Positions 52,634-61,765 of a stretch of 64,000 bases of DNA are shown here, in pieces. The notes beneath the pieces were generated by a model. That model searched no databases. It was not told the origin of the DNA and worked only from the letters and a program-made list of their open reading frames with translations. Made by a program: the position numbers and the translations under genes. How positions within the stretch are numbered: the first letter of the stretch is position 1; each line of letters opens with the position of its first letter. The stretch comes from Aliirhizobium wenxiniae (GTDB taxonomy: Bacteria; Pseudomonadota; Alphaproteobacteria; Rhizobiales; Rhizobiaceae), in the NCBI RefSeq assembly GCF_019511445.1, contig NZ_JAEUAN010000022.1:1-64000 (forward strand), given 5' to 3'.

Positions 52634-52843
52634 ATGAACGACAATCTGAAAAAGGGCGATAAGGTCTCGTGGGAGACAAGCCAGGGAACGACGACGGGCA
52701 AGGTCATCAGAAAGCAAACCTCGGACACGCATATCAAGGGCCACAAGGTCAAGGCATCCGAGGAAGATCCACAAATGATCGTCGAAAGCGAGAAATCCGG
52801 AAAGCGAGCGGCTCATAAACCTGGATCGCTAAAGAAGGCTTAG
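52634..52843 (+). CDS. DUF2945 (hypervirulence-associated TUDOR) protein
   Basis: 69 aa. Small beta-barrel of the DUF2945/HVA1 type: KKGDKVSWETSQGTTTGKVI and HIKGHKVKASEEDPQMIVES. Binding partner unknown. AAGGAG precedes the ATG. Same unit as DUF2934. Confidence 0.82.
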   Translation: MNDNLKKGDKVSWETSQGTTTGKVIRKQTSDTHIKGHKVKASEEDPQMIVESEKSGKRAAHKPGSLKKA

Positions 52844-52879
52844 GCGGTTAAGGGAATGCCTCGGAGGCGGAGCGTGACT

Positions 52880-53107
52880 TCAGACCTGCGGAAGTTCCTT
52901 CAAAATAAGCAGCCTCCCGCCCGGAACGACGGTTAAGATCTTGTCCTGCTCAAGAGCGTTGAGGACGGCGGTCACCTCGTCTTGAGAGAAGCCGGCCGCT
53001 TCCAAGGGTGAATGGACGTCGAGAAGGTTAATCGACATGTCCGGAGTTGCCTTGAGGACGCGTAGTCGCGCGACAAGTGCGTTTTCCGTTTCTGCAAATC
53101 TATCCAT
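52880..53107 (-). CDS. Small winged-helix-like hypothetical protein
   Basis: 75 aa. Sequence GFSQDEVTAVLNALEQDKIL then TVVPGGRLLILKELPQV looks like the end of a winged helix. No family recognised. No promoter of the EcfG type found. Confidence 0.5.
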   Translation of the reverse strand: MDRFAETENALVARLRVLKATPDMSINLLDVHSPLEAAGFSQDEVTAVLNALEQDKILTVVPGGRLLILKELPQV

Positions 53108-53217
53108 TCATCTTCCAATGTCTCGCAGTTTATCTCGCATACGCCGCTTCATGACATGGGAGGTCGCGACTTGCCAGCAGCTGTCAATTTGCCGGCCGGC
53201 TTGGTTCACTCGCGACG

Positions 53218-53715
53218 CTATGATTTGCGCCGCGATAACAGCACCTGCGCCAGTGATACCGGGCGCGGCCCCTGCGCATCGACGCCAACGTCGAATTGCC
53301 TTGGAATTGGTTTCAATCTTCCGTGCGAGTGGCCGTGAAGATTTATCGATCCTTTTCCCATCTGATTCCATGTCCGGAAGGCGTAGTGACACAGGATGAG
53401 ATGATGTCCGGCTTCACGGAGTTCTGCATAATGCTGGACGCTTGCCCAGCCATTTGAGCCGGTCGTCTCCTCCGGATCGTTATTGCCAATGATAAGATGT
53501 TTGCGCCCGTTCAGTTTGGCGAGGAGCTCGGCGCAGGGTCCAGCCCTGACTGACATGAAATCTCCAAGATGCCAAACGTCGTCATCCCCTCCCACAACAT
53601 CGTTCCAGTTGGAGATGAGTGCTGTGTCGTGCTCGGCCATGTCGGAGAACGGGCGTCGGTCGATGCGCAGGACGCGCGTATCGCCGAAATGCGTGTCGCC
53701 CGTGAAGTAGATCAT
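53218..53715 (-). CDS. Metallophosphoesterase
   Basis: 165 aa calcineurin-like fold: FTGDTHFGD (metal), VWHLGDFMSV, HLIIGNNDPEET, HLILCHYAFRTWN and LHGHSHG (metal His). Short members of this family act as phosphodiesterases with unknown substrates. Starts 6 bp after the DUF2177 gene stop, so same operon. Confidence 0.87.
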   Translation of the reverse strand: MIYFTGDTHFGDTRVLRIDRRPFSDMAEHDTALISNWNDVVGGDDDVWHLGDFMSVRAGPCAELLAKLNGRKHLIIGNNDPEETTGSNGWASVQHYAELREAGHHLILCHYAFRTWNQMGKGSINLHGHSHGRLKPIPRQFDVGVDAQGPRPVSLAQVLLSRRKS

Positions 53716-53721
53716 GACGGT

Positions 53722-54123
53722 CTACCCGAAGGATCGAGCCGCTGCATACCCGCAGGCGCTTGCAGCAGCCGTCAACACCGTACCCCATAAAAGGTCGACG
53801 AGGGTCAGAGCGATCGGCCACCCTTTAAGCGTCGAGAGGTTCGTCATGTCATAGGTGCCGTAGGCGGCCAGACCTAGGACGGCGCCGTAGCCGACAGCGG
53901 TCCAGACCGAGCCGGAATCCAAAGCGGGTCGGACAGCAAGTACGACAATCGCCGCGGCAAAGAAGAGATAGAACACTGTTGCGACCGCGAAATTTGGAGA
54001 TGGAAGCATCATGTCGCCGAGTTGGTTTCGGTAGAAGTTTTTGGCGATAAGCCCGAGCCAGATGGCATCGACCAGCAAGAATGAGATGAGCGTGCCGGCG
54101 TAGGCGATGCCGAATATCTTCAT
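53722..54123 (-). CDS. DUF2177 membrane protein
   Basis: 133 aa with four membrane segments and the DUF2177 hallmarks FLLVDAIWLGLIAKNFYRNQ and GTYDMTNLSTLKGWP. ATG 54123 after GAGGA. Function unknown; upstream partner of the phosphoesterase gene. Confidence 0.85.
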   Translation of the reverse strand: MKIFGIAYAGTLISFLLVDAIWLGLIAKNFYRNQLGDMMLPSPNFAVATVFYLFFAAAIVVLAVRPALDSGSVWTAVGYGAVLGLAAYGTYDMTNLSTLKGWPIALTLVDLLWGTVLTAAASACGYAAARSFG

Positions 54124-54315
54124 GGAGCGGGCGTCCTCAGCTGGAACTCTGTAGATCAGGAACATCGTAGTGTTGCAACGTGTTGCAATAGAGAGCAGAT
54201 CAACCTCGAGAGGTGCCTCGATGAGACACCCCCTAGCTTGAAACACTTTAGATGCTCGACGTAGTCTGGGCTACGGTAAGGCATTGAGCTATATGGCCCG
54301 ATGCTCTTTTGCCGA

Positions 54316-54573
54316 CTAATGTCGGCGGAGATCGAACTGCTTGCGGGCCTCGTTGGCCGCCGCCTCGAAGGCGATACGCGCCTCATCGACAGTTCTGTGA
54401 CCCGCAATTGCGCCGCGGCAAGCACTGCGGGCGCGGACGAAATCAAGCCCTTGCTGAGCCGGCCAGTTCTCCGTCATGTGCGCGAGTGCCTCGAAAGGAC
54501 CGCTTACCTTCAGCGAGCCCGACGGGGAGGTGAGCTCGACAGGTTCATTCCATCGTGCGTTTGGACCAGACAT
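54316..54573 (-). CDS. DUF982 protein
   Basis: 85 aa. Matches DUF982: EPVELTSPSGSLKVSGPFEA, LAHMTENWPAQQGLDFVRA, then ACRGAIAG. Rhizobial small protein, function unknown. EcfG-type promoter directly upstream. Confidence 0.83.
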   Translation of the reverse strand: MSGPNARWNEPVELTSPSGSLKVSGPFEALAHMTENWPAQQGLDFVRARSACRGAIAGHRTVDEARIAFEAAANEARKQFDLRRH

Positions 54574-54604
54574 GTGTTGAACTCCCTATAGATTCGCCGC
54601 AAGA

Positions 54605-54629
54605 AACGTCGCTCTACCGGGTAAGTTCC
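54605..54629 (-). promoter_or_regulatory. EcfG-type promoter
   Basis: GGAAC-N17-GTT on the minus strand before the DUF982 gene. Confidence 0.65.
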
Positions 54630-54845
54630 CGTCTAAGCGCGAATATTAGGCAAATGATATGAAAGAGAGCAATTAGGCCATGATTACTTGATGCTCAGCG
54701 GCCGCTTGAACAAGCCCAAGCTGTCTGAGCAGCGCGGAAGACTGTCGCCTGATCTTATGCACCAGGGCCGTCAAAAAAATTAAAGCGATACTGCCGCCTT
54801 GCCAAGCGGTGAGGGAGACGGCCATCCGCCGCCTCCGCTTTAGCC

Positions 54846-55739
54846 TCAGGCGATCCCGGCTCCACCGGTCACGCCGTAGACTTCGCCAGTGATGTAGCTA
54901 GCTTCTTGGCTGGCAAGCAGAACATAGATCGGAGCGATCTCGACAGGCTGGCCCGGCCGTCCGAACTTGCTCTGTTCGCCGAACTTCGTAACCTTCTCTT
55001 GTGGCTGGCCACCGGAAGACTGAAGCACAGTCCAGAACGGGCCGGGGGCGACGACGTTCGCACGGATGCCCTTTTTGATCAGTTGCGCCGCGAGCGCCTT
55101 CGTATAAGCGACGATTCCGGCCTTCGTTGTCGCGTAATCGAGAAGGATGGCCGATGGATCGTAGCCCTGCACGGAGGCCGTGGTGATCACGGAGGCGCCT
55201 GCAGGCAGATGGTCAACCGCCGCTTGCGTGATCCAGTGCATCGCATAAAGGTTCGTCTTAAGGGTCTTGTCAAAATCTTCGGAGGTGACCTTGGAGATGT
55301 CTTCACGGAACTGCTGACGTCCGGCGTTGATGACGAGGATATCCAGGCCACCCAGCGCGGATACGGCTTCTTCGACCAGTTTCCTGCACCAGTTCTCATC
55401 CGTGATATCGCCTGGCAATGCCACCGCCTTTCGCCCCTCGGCCTCGATGAGATCGATGACCTCGCGAGCGTCACCCTCCTCGCTCTTAAGATAGGAGATG
55501 GCGACGTCGGCACCTTCGCGGGCATACGCGATCGCCGCTGCTCGGCCGATCCCGCTGTCGCCGCCTGTGATCAGCGCCTTCCTGCCGACGAGCTTGCGGG
55601 AGCCTTTGTAACTCGTCTCGCCATGGTCCGCCCTTGGATCCATCTCGCCTGCAATGCCGGGGACCGGCTGCGGCTGTTCTGGGAAGGGGGGCTTTGGGTA
55701 CTGGTTGCGGGGATCCTGCATGGTTAGGCGATCGGTCAT
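54846..55739 (-). CDS. SDR-family oxidoreductase (stress type)
   Basis: 297 aa. NAD(P)-binding GGDSGIGRAAAIAYAREG, the NAG motif VINAGRQQ, catalytic Ser in TTASVQGY and the Tyr-Lys pair in LLDYATTK. The long N-terminal lead (PKPPFPEQPQPVPG) identifies the general-stress SDR class (YhdG/GSP39 like). Substrate unknown, likely an aldehyde or sugar. EcfG-type promoter upstream. Confidence 0.88.
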   Translation of the reverse strand: MTDRLTMQDPRNQYPKPPFPEQPQPVPGIAGEMDPRADHGETSYKGSRKLVGRKALITGGDSGIGRAAAIAYAREGADVAISYLKSEEGDAREVIDLIEAEGRKAVALPGDITDENWCRKLVEEAVSALGGLDILVINAGRQQFREDISKVTSEDFDKTLKTNLYAMHWITQAAVDHLPAGASVITTASVQGYDPSAILLDYATTKAGIVAYTKALAAQLIKKGIRANVVAPGPFWTVLQSSGGQPQEKVTKFGEQSKFGRPGQPVEIAPIYVLLASQEASYITGEVYGVTGGAGIA

Positions 55740-55801
55740 TTGGACTCCTCCTGCTGCCGTTTCCCATTCGCCGTGCGCGGTGGAAACGGTTCAGGTTGAT
55801 C

Positions 55802-55826
55802 AACGAGCGACTGGGATGCTCGTTCC
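55802..55826 (-). promoter_or_regulatory. EcfG-type promoter
   Basis: GGAAC-N17-GTT on the minus strand, -10 element 63 bp before the SDR gene. Confidence 0.65.
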
Positions 55827-55941
55827 ACTTCTCCGGCCTTGCGTGGTCCATCCGCACCTAGGCCTCGAGGGATGCGTCGCCGCGACACATGTCTCTGACC
55901 GCCACGACCGCCACCTAGGTCCAGCCTTCGGCGGATTTGAA

Positions 55942-56022
55942 CTAGAAACCTTTCGTTTCCGCCGCGTCCGTGCTGAGCGCACTATTATCTGTTACGGGCT
56001 TTTGATCGTTTGAGCCGGACAT
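55942..56022 (-). CDS. Possible short peptide or catalase N-terminal scrap
   Basis: 26 codons, MSGSNDQKPVTDNSALSTDA then AETKGF. Hydrophilic, unfolded, similar in style to the N-terminal tail of large catalases, which would make it a remnant. Weak purine stretch before the ATG. Confidence 0.25.
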   Translation of the reverse strand: MSGSNDQKPVTDNSALSTDAAETKGF

Positions 56023-56096
56023 ATTCTCGTTCCCTTTACGTTCTAATGATCGCGCTCGAAGCGTAATGCTTATCTGCTGGGCAATGGGAACGACAT

Positions 56097-56747
56097 ATGA
56101 TCGATCAGTCGACGATAAAATTTCTATCGGAAGCTTCCAGCGACCATGATGCGGAGTGGCTGACCGACAACAAAGCCCAAATCGATCGCGCTCGCTTCGA
56201 TCTCATGGAGTTCACATCCCGACTGATCGCAAGCGCTGGATCGATAGATCCTCGTATCGTCGAAGCTAACCCCGACCCGCGAAAATGTTTGGCAAGAGCG
56301 CCGATTTCGAAGGGTGTGGGGTTGCTCGCTGTGCGCGTGTCTTTGTCGAAAAATGCTGCCGCGACATATTTCATGCAGATTTCGCCCTCGCGTTCTTATA
56401 GCGGAGGGGGAGCATTGCTTCCGCCCCCACGTCTTGCTCGAATTTTACGGCAGACGATCGCGAGCCATACCGGTAAATGGAGAGGTATCGTTGAGGGTCC
56501 GCTGTTTCAGAAATACTTCCCGAATGGTCTGACGGGCGGGCATGACGACGGTAGCAAGGGTTACGTGAAAAATCATGATGCGCTTGATTTCTTCAACCTC
56601 AGAAACTTTGGCGCATGTCGCGGTATCTCAGACGAGATGTTGATGTCTCCCAGTCTGTTGGAGGAAACGATAAAATCCTTTGCAGCTGCCCGCGCCTTGG
56701 TTGACTATATTAATCGTGCCACGACTCGGCTTCCGGAAGCTGGCTAA
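56097..56747 (+). CDS. DUF2461-like protein
   Basis: 216 aa. C-terminal two-thirds fit DUF2461 (TIGR02453): TYFMQISPSRSYSGGGALLP, then LARILRQTIASHTGKWRGIV. The usual central RFSKDKTPYKTHF block is poorly kept (around residues 68-90), so the protein is divergent or slightly damaged. Soluble, function unknown. Confidence 0.65.
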   Translation: MIDQSTIKFLSEASSDHDAEWLTDNKAQIDRARFDLMEFTSRLIASAGSIDPRIVEANPDPRKCLARAPISKGVGLLAVRVSLSKNAAATYFMQISPSRSYSGGGALLPPPRLARILRQTIASHTGKWRGIVEGPLFQKYFPNGLTGGHDDGSKGYVKNHDALDFFNLRNFGACRGISDEMLMSPSLLEETIKSFAAARALVDYINRATTRLPEAG

Positions 56748-56821
56748 CCAGTGGCGTTAACAGGCATGCTCATCCATCTGAAGCGATTCGTTCATTAGCT
56801 ATCTGTTGTCGGCATCAACCA

Positions 56822-57079
56822 TCAATCCATCTGATTGCAAGCGCTTATTTGGTAAGGACCCGCTCGCTCGATCATGACGACAGACTTCCATGTGACGATT
56901 ATTTCGCCGCTTGCCAGCAATTCATCGACCGCTTCGTGGACGACTGGCATGAAATCACGCCATTGGAGCGGGATGTTCTGATCCTTTGCAAGGCTGCGCG
57001 CTATTTCGCTCGGGCATGTTGTGCCGCCAGGGCGACTTGCAACAAAAGCTAGGATAGTCGATTGAGTTTGCTTGATCAT
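56822..57079 (-). CDS. DUF3253 protein
   Basis: About 85 aa winged-helix-like small protein with the DUF3253 pattern TCPSEIARSLAKDQNIPLQW, RDFMPVVHEAVDELLASGEI. Start uncertain: ATG 57079 or an upstream one at 57106. Function unknown. Confidence 0.7.
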   Translation of the reverse strand: MIKQTQSTILAFVASRPGGTTCPSEIARSLAKDQNIPLQWRDFMPVVHEAVDELLASGEIIVTWKSVVMIERAGPYQISACNQMD

Positions 57080-57148
57080 TGGCGGCGCCAAAGCTCCAGG
57101 ACACAAAAAGCGCGCAGAACAGCGGGCTGTTTTGTTTGCGCGCCTTGC

Positions 57149-57340
57149 TCAGGCGCGGTCTGTAAGGTCCTTGGCGGCGTCGTGAGCCTTGCCTTTGAAC
57201 TGCTGTGCATCGCCCTTGGCTTCCTGCGCAGCTCCCTTGGCCTTCATTTCGTGATTGTCGGTCGCATCACCGGCGGCCTGACGTGCCTTGCCGGCGAGTT
57301 CGTTGGTCTTGCCTGCTACCTTGTCGGACATGCTGCCCAT
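57149..57340 (-). CDS. CsbD-family stress protein
   Basis: 63 aa, Ala/Lys/Asp-rich, unstructured: MGSMSDKVAGKTNELAGKAR, QAAGDATDNHEMKAKGAAQE. CsbD proteins are classical general-stress genes. AAGGAG 6 nt before the ATG. EcfG-type promoter upstream. Confidence 0.9.
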   Translation of the reverse strand: MGSMSDKVAGKTNELAGKARQAAGDATDNHEMKAKGAAQEAKGDAQQFKGKAHDAAKDLTDRA

Positions 57341-57380
57341 GAAGTACTCCTTTTCGGGAACAGTTATGGTTCAAGGGTCA

Positions 57381-57406
57381 AACTGCTCAGGACTCAGTCC
57401 CGTTCC
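57381..57406 (-). promoter_or_regulatory. EcfG-type promoter
   Basis: GGAAC-N18-GTT on the minus strand, -10 element 41 bp before csbD-like gene. Confidence 0.6.
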
Positions 57407-57748
57407 ATCGTGTCGTCAGGTCATTGAGCAACCTCGCCGGTAGATCCTCTTGCGTCACCTCGACGGAACCTTCGCCCCGGCGATCGGTTCTGGCCATGCT
57501 ACCCAATGTCGAAGGAAGTCGGGGCTGGCAGTGACCGGCCCCGACGCTTGCGACGGGCATCACCCTGAAATCGGAAAGCTATTTGCTCACGACAATTGCT
57601 GATAGCTGTGGCGGTGGCCACGTCGCTTTTCTGTCCCAAGCCGAATTCATTCGGATTTTATTAAACATGTTGGCAAATACTCTGCGCCGAGGGGCGATCG
57701 AAATCTGGGCAAGCGAGTTGATCTCGTGACCACGGAGCGGAGACTGCC
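57407..57748. other. Gap before response regulator
   Basis: No gene recognised. It should contain the response regulator promoter, which does not fit the EcfG pattern. Confidence 0.3.
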
Positions 57749-58129
57749 ATGTATCAGCGTACAGTTCTCATCGTAGAAGACGAGATTCTTATCCGGATGT
57801 TGCTGGCCGACACCCTGCTGGATGAAGGCTATCATGTGATCGAGGCCGCAAACGTCCTCGAAGCCGTCGCAATCCTGGGCCAGCGGAAGATTGACGCAGT
57901 CGTCACCGACGTAGACATGCCGGGTGGCCTTAGCGGCTTCGATCTGGCTCGGATGATTTCCGACACGCGCATGAACGTTCCGGTTGTTATCGCATCAGGG
58001 AGGCACCGCCCAAAGGCGGACGAGCTGCCGGGCGACGCTGTCTTCGTCGCCAAGCCTTATCGGTTGGACGCTATCGCGACAATCGTGGCTGATATGACAT
58101 CCGATGGAGAGCGGCGCTTGGCAAGCTGA
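57749..58129 (+). CDS. Single-domain response regulator
   Basis: 126 aa receiver: VEDEILIRMLLADTLLDEGY, phosphoacceptor Asp in VVTDVDMPGG, Ser in VIASGR, Lys in FVAKPYRLD. No output domain. Closest relative within the window is the 34.6 kb receiver. No kinase next to it; may be fed by the HWE kinases. Confidence 0.87.
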   Translation: MYQRTVLIVEDEILIRMLLADTLLDEGYHVIEAANVLEAVAILGQRKIDAVVTDVDMPGGLSGFDLARMISDTRMNVPVVIASGRHRPKADELPGDAVFVAKPYRLDAIATIVADMTSDGERRLAS

Positions 58130-58242
58130 TCGGCGTTGCCTTTCAGCCGTCAAGTCTCGTTGATCGCGTTCTCATTGTTCTTTGGTGGTGATACCGAACG
58201 CCCGGCATTAGCTGCAAGGCGGTGTCTCTGGCATTGCTGAGA

Positions 58243-58503
58243 TTATATTCCTTTGTCGGTCGAGTGAGCAGCCAAGCCACGGCAATCGATAACCTCTTCA
58301 ATGGCGAGACCAATCATCTCGACAAGGTTTTCGCACGTGCCTCGCGCAGGATCGACAAAGTCGCCAACGAATAAGATCACATTGTCTACGGTGAGTGGGA
58401 ACCCAGCAACCGTACATTTGAGGATCGCCTGGTTGGCGATGGCAGTTGCGCCGATGCGTTCAAACAAACGCTTTCCTTCTTCTTCTGTCATTCCTGGCAG
58501 CAA
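58243..58503 (-). CDS. Hypothetical protein
   Basis: About 87 aa, start uncertain: TTG 58503 has GGAG 7 nt upstream; ATG 58491 is the alternative; the frame is open to 58653. Core EEEGKRLFERIGATAIANQA, ILKCTVAGFPLTVDNVILFV. No family recognised. Confidence 0.4.
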   Translation of the reverse strand: MLPGMTEEEGKRLFERIGATAIANQAILKCTVAGFPLTVDNVILFVGDFVDPARGTCENLVEMIGLAIEEVIDCRGLAAHSTDKGI

Positions 58504-58749
58504 AGTTGTTCTCCGTTTCTTGAGTATGGCTCCGCAGATATCCGGCTGCGCGGGCGAATAGCGATCAGATAAGAGAAAATTCCTAACATTAGAAGCTTGA
58601 TATATACGTGGCAGGGTTGCGTGGAGCACGGGGCACGGTCGGGCAGTTGGCATATATCGGCTAATAATGGACTTGTCAGATCGACCCTGCCGGCTCAGTG
58701 TAACGAACGCCAGACCGGACCTGTTTCACGGTGACAATTGGGAAATTCC

Positions 58750-59079
58750 ATGCGCACCTTTCCTCTTGTTGATATCGCCGCCTGCGGCTTCGTTCAGGCT
58801 GCAGAAACCGTTACTGTAAGCTGCCGAGGCGACGGCTCGCATCGTTAAAGGTATCATCAACGAAGTCGGCTTTATTGGCGGCGGAGCCATCCTTGTAGCG
58901 AAACTTGGAACACGCGGGACGGCGACTGCCGCGAGCATATGGGCGACGGGTGCGATCGGTACCGCGGTCGGACTTGGAGCCTATGACACCGCAATTTTCT
59001 TTCGATAGTCACCTTTGCTACGCTCGGGATTATGGCGAACTTCAAAGCAGCCAGAGACCAACCGGATGATGGAGGATGA
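58750..59079 (+). pseudogene. MgtC/SapB gene remnant
   Basis: Codes for MRTFPLVDIAACGFVQAAET, then after a frameshift EATARIVKGIINEVGFIGGG, GTRGTATAASIWATGAIGTA, then a second frameshift before VTFATLGIMANFKAA. Near copy of the intact MgtC gene at 47.3 kb. Lacks the first ~50 residues. Two frameshifts and a truncated start make it non-functional. Confidence 0.78.
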
Positions 59080-59151
59080 TAGCGAAGGCGAAATTGCGTT
59101 TTGGGAGCGGTCGATTTGGCAGGTATCGAGCCTCTGCGTAAGCGTGACCGC

Positions 59152-59403
59152 TTAATCATCTTTTGACGGTATGCTCGTTGATCCGATTTGCACGTGACGC
59201 CCACGCTCTCTCATATGGTGATCAAGTGACGTGATCAGGCGATCGACACTGTCATGCTCAACATCGAACGCTCTGATCAGAAAAGCGGCTGCCTCTTCCC
59301 CTAGCGGGCTTTTCGGGTCAACGGAGTTTTCAGCGCACCATTCCAGATGCGCGTCTCTGATAGTGTTGAGTTGCTCTACGTTGAAGATTGACGACGAATT
59401 CAT
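59152..59403 (-). CDS. Hypothetical protein (83 aa)
   Basis: Soluble, helix-rich (FNVEQLNTIRDAHLEWCAEN, DVEHDSVDRLITSLDHHMRE). No family recognised. AAGGA 11 nt before the ATG. Confidence 0.5.
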   Translation of the reverse strand: MNSSSIFNVEQLNTIRDAHLEWCAENSVDPKSPLGEEAAAFLIRAFDVEHDSVDRLITSLDHHMRERGRHVQIGSTSIPSKDD

Positions 59404-59444
59404 GGTAGTTTTTGTCCTTCAGGCATAACGCGAAAACCGCTCTC

Positions 59445-60269
59445 TTAGCGGCGTAAGTTCAGGGGAACAGCACGCTTCACATCATCGAGGCTTGGCCCTT
59501 TGACGGTGCGATATTTAGCAGCAACTAGGTTATAGACCCCAAATGCGGCTAGCCCGATCGCAATGACGACATACAGGACAGAGCCGAAAGGCAGTTCACG
59601 GAGCCACTCAAGCGCGTCGGCGATACCGCCCGCCTGCTCTGGATCGACCTTGAAACCCGCGTACGCAAATAATATCCCGGTAACAGAGAATACGGCACCA
59701 CGTGCGATAAGACCGTATATACAGATGTAAGAGAGCAACCCACTCCGATCGGGGAAGCTGATATACTTCTCGAATTTTCGGAAGGCGCCTTTAGCTCCAG
59801 TGACAATGCCCCCCACGATCAGTCCAATCCCGATCGCGGTTGCTACATATGAGCCGAAGGGCTGCGACATCACCCATTGGGCGAGCCCTTTCTCTCCTGA
59901 ACCACCGGTGCCGCCGCTCGCACTGACTGCGTGCCCAAGGGCATATACGGCGAGACCAGTGTAAGTCACTGCGCTACCAAGCAGCGCAGCCCGTATTACC
60001 ATGGCTCGGCCGTCGTTGCCCTGCCCATCGGCATCAGCGATCGACTGAGCCAGGCGCCAGGCCACAAAACCGAGGAGACCAAGTCCAATCAACCCAACCC
60101 AGACGCGGCCGAGTGGCTGTTGCAGCAGGGTAGAGATCGCTGTTTTCGTTTCTGGCTGCCCACCGGCTATCCCTGAGAAGAGTGCCAGAATCGCGACAAG
60201 AAGAAACACAATGCCGCGGGCGGCATAGCCGAGTTTTGCCGTAAGTTCGAAGCGCACAACGTCTCGCAT
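59445..60269 (-). CDS. DUF1206 membrane protein
   Basis: 274 aa with six membrane segments in three repeats of a DUF1206 unit (ELTAKLGYAARGIVFLLVAI; LLGSAVTYTGLAVYALGHAV; YGLIARGAVFSVTGILFAYA). The ATG at 60269 follows GGGAGGTGG. Function unknown; often in stress loci. Confidence 0.87.
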   Translation of the reverse strand: MRDVVRFELTAKLGYAARGIVFLLVAILALFSGIAGGQPETKTAISTLLQQPLGRVWVGLIGLGLLGFVAWRLAQSIADADGQGNDGRAMVIRAALLGSAVTYTGLAVYALGHAVSASGGTGGSGEKGLAQWVMSQPFGSYVATAIGIGLIVGGIVTGAKGAFRKFEKYISFPDRSGLLSYICIYGLIARGAVFSVTGILFAYAGFKVDPEQAGGIADALEWLRELPFGSVLYVVIAIGLAAFGVYNLVAAKYRTVKGPSLDDVKRAVPLNLRR

Positions 60270-60610
60270 ATCCACCTCCCGCTTGTTCGCAGTGTCAACG
60301 CACGAAGCCGACTGACGTTGCGGGAGATAAGGCGCATTCCCCGGCATGCCCCTTTTTCATGATATTGGCTCCCATTCGCTACTGAGTCTGGCCCAAGATC
60401 ATCACCACGGCCTGTTTGAAGGAAGCGGATGGATCGGTTGGCTGCAGGCGAGATGTGCGAAGTGCGCACCGAGACGCCAGTCAAGCTCCCATGTTATGCA
60501 CCATCCGGAAGAGGGAACTGGAACTTGAGGATCCTGCGTCTCTCGCGAAACGACCACGTGTCTTCAAACTGCCGCAGTCATTGTACGAGCTCTGGCCGCA
60601 GGCGTTGCTT
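60270..60610. other. Gap upstream of the DUF1206 gene
   Basis: No gene recognised and no EcfG-type site found, so this DUF1206 gene may use another promoter. Confidence 0.3.
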
Positions 60611-60685
60611 TCATCGCAATCCGAAGAAGCTAAGAATTGCAAGTATGATGACGACGGCTCCAACTAGCCAAACGATATTGTTCAT
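60611..60685 (-). CDS. 24-aa membrane peptide
   Basis: MNNIVWLVGAVVIILAILSF then FGLR: one hydrophobic helix. GAGGAG 6 nt before the ATG. The upstream region has GGAAC-N17-ATT, one base from the EcfG consensus. Very similar peptides are common in Rhizobiales. Confidence 0.6.
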   Translation of the reverse strand: MNNIVWLVGAVVIILAILSFFGLR

Positions 60686-60880
60686 AACCATCTCCTCTAA
60701 CATGTATGTTGCTGACCAGGCGAGAATTCTAAAGTGGCGCTTATGTTCCATTTCGAGTGCTGTCTGCCATAACGACTCGTCTGGCGGCCCATGGCAGCAC
60801 GAGATTATGACGTGATGAGTTGTAGTTTGGCTGCACCTGCGCACCGAGGCAGTCAGCGGATGGTCAGTCATTAGAAGGCC

Positions 60881-61144
60881 TCAGTCCAGCATTTGGGCTT
60901 CGATCGCTGCTCGAATAAATGTTTCGCGTGCCGAATGCGATTTGCTCGGGTCACTGAGGGCATCCATGCAGCGCGTCTTCGCCAGCGAGTAGTGAGCGTC
61001 GGCGCGGTTGGGCCAGCGATACATCAGCTTCTCAAGCGCTTCGCCTGGTCCGCGCACCGCCTCCGCGGCGCCATTGCCGACACGGATCCAAACTGGAGTG
61101 AGCCACCGCCAATCGGTCCGGGTGTCGAAATTCTCAAATTTCAT
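60881..61144 (-). CDS. DUF982 protein
   Basis: 87 aa: TPVWIRVGNGAAEAVRGPGE, ALEKLMYRWPNRADAHYSLA, KTRCMDAL. Second DUF982 gene of the window, diverged from the 54.3 kb one. EcfG-type promoter directly upstream. Confidence 0.82.
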   Translation of the reverse strand: MKFENFDTRTDWRWLTPVWIRVGNGAAEAVRGPGEALEKLMYRWPNRADAHYSLAKTRCMDALSDPSKSHSARETFIRAAIEAQMLD

Positions 61145-61174
61145 TTTATGCGTACTCTCATTAAGCGGCCTAGA

Positions 61175-61199
61175 AACTCCTTGGCATAAAATGTGTTCC
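61175..61199 (-). promoter_or_regulatory. EcfG-type promoter
   Basis: GGAAC-N17-GTT on the minus strand, -10 element 31 bp before the second DUF982 gene. Confidence 0.65.
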
Positions 61200-61219
61200 C
61201 AAGCGGAGAAGGCGCCGGA

Positions 61220-61765
61220 TTACATCACGCTGCCTAACTGACGGTCGCAGGAGGGACGTGAAAGAAGTAGTTTTTCGGCACACTTGAGCTTGTTCGCGCC
61301 GATACCTGGCAGCGCGTATTTGGCGGCATTGTTCAACAGGTTGGACAGAGCTTGGGACATACGGACTGGATCGCCATCAACCCATCGAGTTTCGAGCGGC
61401 AAATCGATCGTCAAGGGGTCCCTTGCCCCGAGTTGGCGATCTCGTCGATCCTTACCGGAGCTTTCCGCAGTTCGACCTCTCCCTGACCGACGTGTGAAAC
61501 GTCAAGAAGATCATCGATCAGCCGGACGAGATGAACCAACTGTCGTTCCATCGTGTTGCGAATTTCGCCTGCATTCTTACTATTCGGGTTGCGTTTCAAG
61601 ATGTCCACCCCATTGCACCATTGAGGCGGCGGATTGAGCTACTCATGGGCAAACGTTGCCAGGAGCTCATTCTAGCGTCGATCGGCATCCTTCAATGCTT
61701 CGGCCTGCAGTTGCAGCTCGTCATGCTGGGCGGCGATCTGTTGCCGCTGCCAGCGGAGCCTTAAT
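61220..61765 (-). pseudogene. Decayed sensor histidine kinase
   Basis: Minus-strand pieces in order: [20 protein letters not shown], a stop, [10 protein letters not shown], a stop, then NGVDILKRNPNSKNAGEIRN, QLVHLVRLIDDLLDVSHVGQ, GEVELRKAPVRIDEI, and in another frame VDGDPVRMSQALSNLLNNAA. These are the coiled-coil, HisKA H-box, and N-box of a hybrid-type sensor kinase (compare ADRRKNEFLATLAHELRNPL), with several stops and a frameshift. Confidence 0.75.

Noticed and set aside
60725..60749. GGAAC-N17-ATT before the 24-aa peptide as a fourteenth EcfG promoter
   Set aside because: The -10 element lacks the G of GTT; kept out of the count.
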